This document shows, piece by piece, positions 63,389 to 64,000 of a stretch of DNA of 64,000 bases; position 1 is the stretch's first letter, and every line of letters begins with the position of its first letter. This stretch comes from Arthrobacter sp. TMP15 (GTDB taxonomy: Bacteria; Actinomycetota; Actinomycetes; Actinomycetales; Micrococcaceae), in contig NZ_CP154262.1 in NCBI RefSeq assembly GCF_039529835.1, positions 744,001 through 808,000 on the forward strand, in the 5' to 3' direction. The position numbers and the translations under genes are program-made. Below the pieces are notes generated by a model. It made no database searches. It had not been told where the DNA came from and worked only from the letters and a program-made list of their open reading frames with translations.

Positions 63389-64000
63389 ATGGGAAGTAAC
63401 CAAGAGGGTTCGGAAACGCAATTGCAGTTCGCGGTGGTTGGTTCCGGCTATATGGGCGGCGGAATCGCCCAAGTTCTCGCACTTGGTGGAGCTCGCGTGG
63501 CTTTGGCGGATGTCTCGGGCGAAATAGCCGTAAAAAATTATGAGCGTCTGTTGGTTGAATCAGACCAGTTTGTAAAAGACGGCCTGTTTCCCGAAGGCTC
63601 CACGGACCTTCTTCGCAAAAACCTCTGGGCGGCCGCCTCTATTGAAGAGGCCGTTGCGCAGGCTGCTTTCATCGAAGAAGCTGTCCCTGAAGTGCTTTCC
63701 ATCAAGCATGAATCTCTCGCACGGATTAGTGCAGCAGCGCGCCCTGAGGCAATCATTGGTTCCAACACCTCCACCATCTCGATTGCCGATTTGGCCGTGG
63801 CTGTCCTGAACCCGGAACGTTTCCTGGGCGTGCACTTTTCAAACCCGTCACCATTCATCCCTGGTGTTGAGATCATTCCGCACGCTGAAACATCCAGCGC
63901 AACGGTAGGTGCCGCACGGGACATGGTGCACTCCACTGGCAAGCAAACTGCTGTGGTCAAGGATGTTACAGGCTTTGTCCTGAACCGGCTGCAGTACGCG
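63389..64000 (+). CDS. 3-hydroxyacyl-CoA dehydrogenase-like NAD-dependent dehydrogenase, 5' part
   Basis: 204 codons, open at the right window edge. FAVVGSGYMGGGIAQVLALG is the NAD-binding loop; SNTSTISIADLA and LGVHFSNPSPFIPGVEIIPH (quoted to 20) are the HAD-family core. Members of this fold oxidise hydroxyacyl-CoAs or free hydroxy acids and sugar acids; in this sugar operon a polyol or hydroxy-acid substrate is plausible. Two bases separate it from the isomerase gene. Confidence 0.82.
   Translation, partial: MGSNQEGSETQLQFAVVGSGYMGGGIAQVLALGGARVALADVSGEIAVKNYERLLVESDQFVKDGLFPEGSTDLLRKNLWAAASIEEAVAQAAFIEEAVPEVLSIKHESLARISAAARPEAIIGSNTSTISIADLAVAVLNPERFLGVHFSNPSPFIPGVEIIPHAETSSATVGAARDMVHSTGKQTAVVKDVTGFVLNRLQYA

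Overview
The window reads as a chromosome segment of a Micrococcaceae actinobacterium, most like Arthrobacter or a close relative. The basis is moderately high GC, frequent GTG/TTG starts behind purine-rich ribosome sites, and gene families and neighbourhoods I recognise from that group. Examples are the asparaginase II/aspartase set, the XRE-cupin regulator beside a solute symporter, the DUF5107 and maltokinase-cap proteins, and the VIT1-type transporter with an N-terminal ferritin-like domain. No tRNA, rRNA or CRISPR array was seen.

Layout. (1) 1-8.6 kb is backbone: the end of sucD, a rhodanese, a LOG-like nucleotide-binding protein, an iron/manganese transporter, a lone lipoyl domain, a sodium:solute symporter divergent from an XRE-cupin regulator, and an APC permease. 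(2) 8.6-44.7 kb is an accessory region. It starts with a serine recombinase and an intact IS30-family element with recognisable ends. It continues with single genes or gene pairs: a secreted HNH-like toxin with a probable immunity gene, hipBA, yefM-yoeB, several GNAT acetyltransferases (one AAC(2')-like), a phosphotransferase, lipoproteins and small membrane proteins. It also holds a decayed second IS30 element, an ABC/two-component/serine-hydrolase module and at least five broken genes. (3) 44.7-64 kb is backbone again: ureohydrolase plus ThDP enzyme, maltokinase-cap protein, alpha/beta hydrolases, TetR plus epimerase, DUF5107 protein, an asparagine-to-fumarate operon (GntR, asparaginase, aspartase, FMN reductase), and a GntR-controlled sugar operon (TIM-barrel isomerase, dihydroxyacetone-kinase-type kinase, RpiB-type isomerase, dehydrogenase) that runs off the end.

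Two repeat populations separate the regions. The backbone carries GTGAGCGAGCGT arrays of about 32-bp period and hairpins with AGTACGACG arms. The accessory region lacks both and instead carries about ten copies of a structured spacer. Each copy usually sits just 3' of a gene and on the same strand. It begins with an AAGGTTC-type hairpin, and fuller copies have a second hairpin near a CGGCTTrCGGGA core. Arm sequences differ between copies yet stay complementary. This cassette-like arrangement is the most unusual signal in the window.

The second notable signal is upstream of the acetyltransferase at 25269. A 17-codon leader ORF with a strong ribosome site precedes a hairpin that hides the gene's own ribosome site, as in translational attenuators of antibiotic-resistance genes. 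Starts were often moved inward to the codon with the best ribosome site; these choices are stated per gene. All functions are inferred from sequence reading, without database searches.
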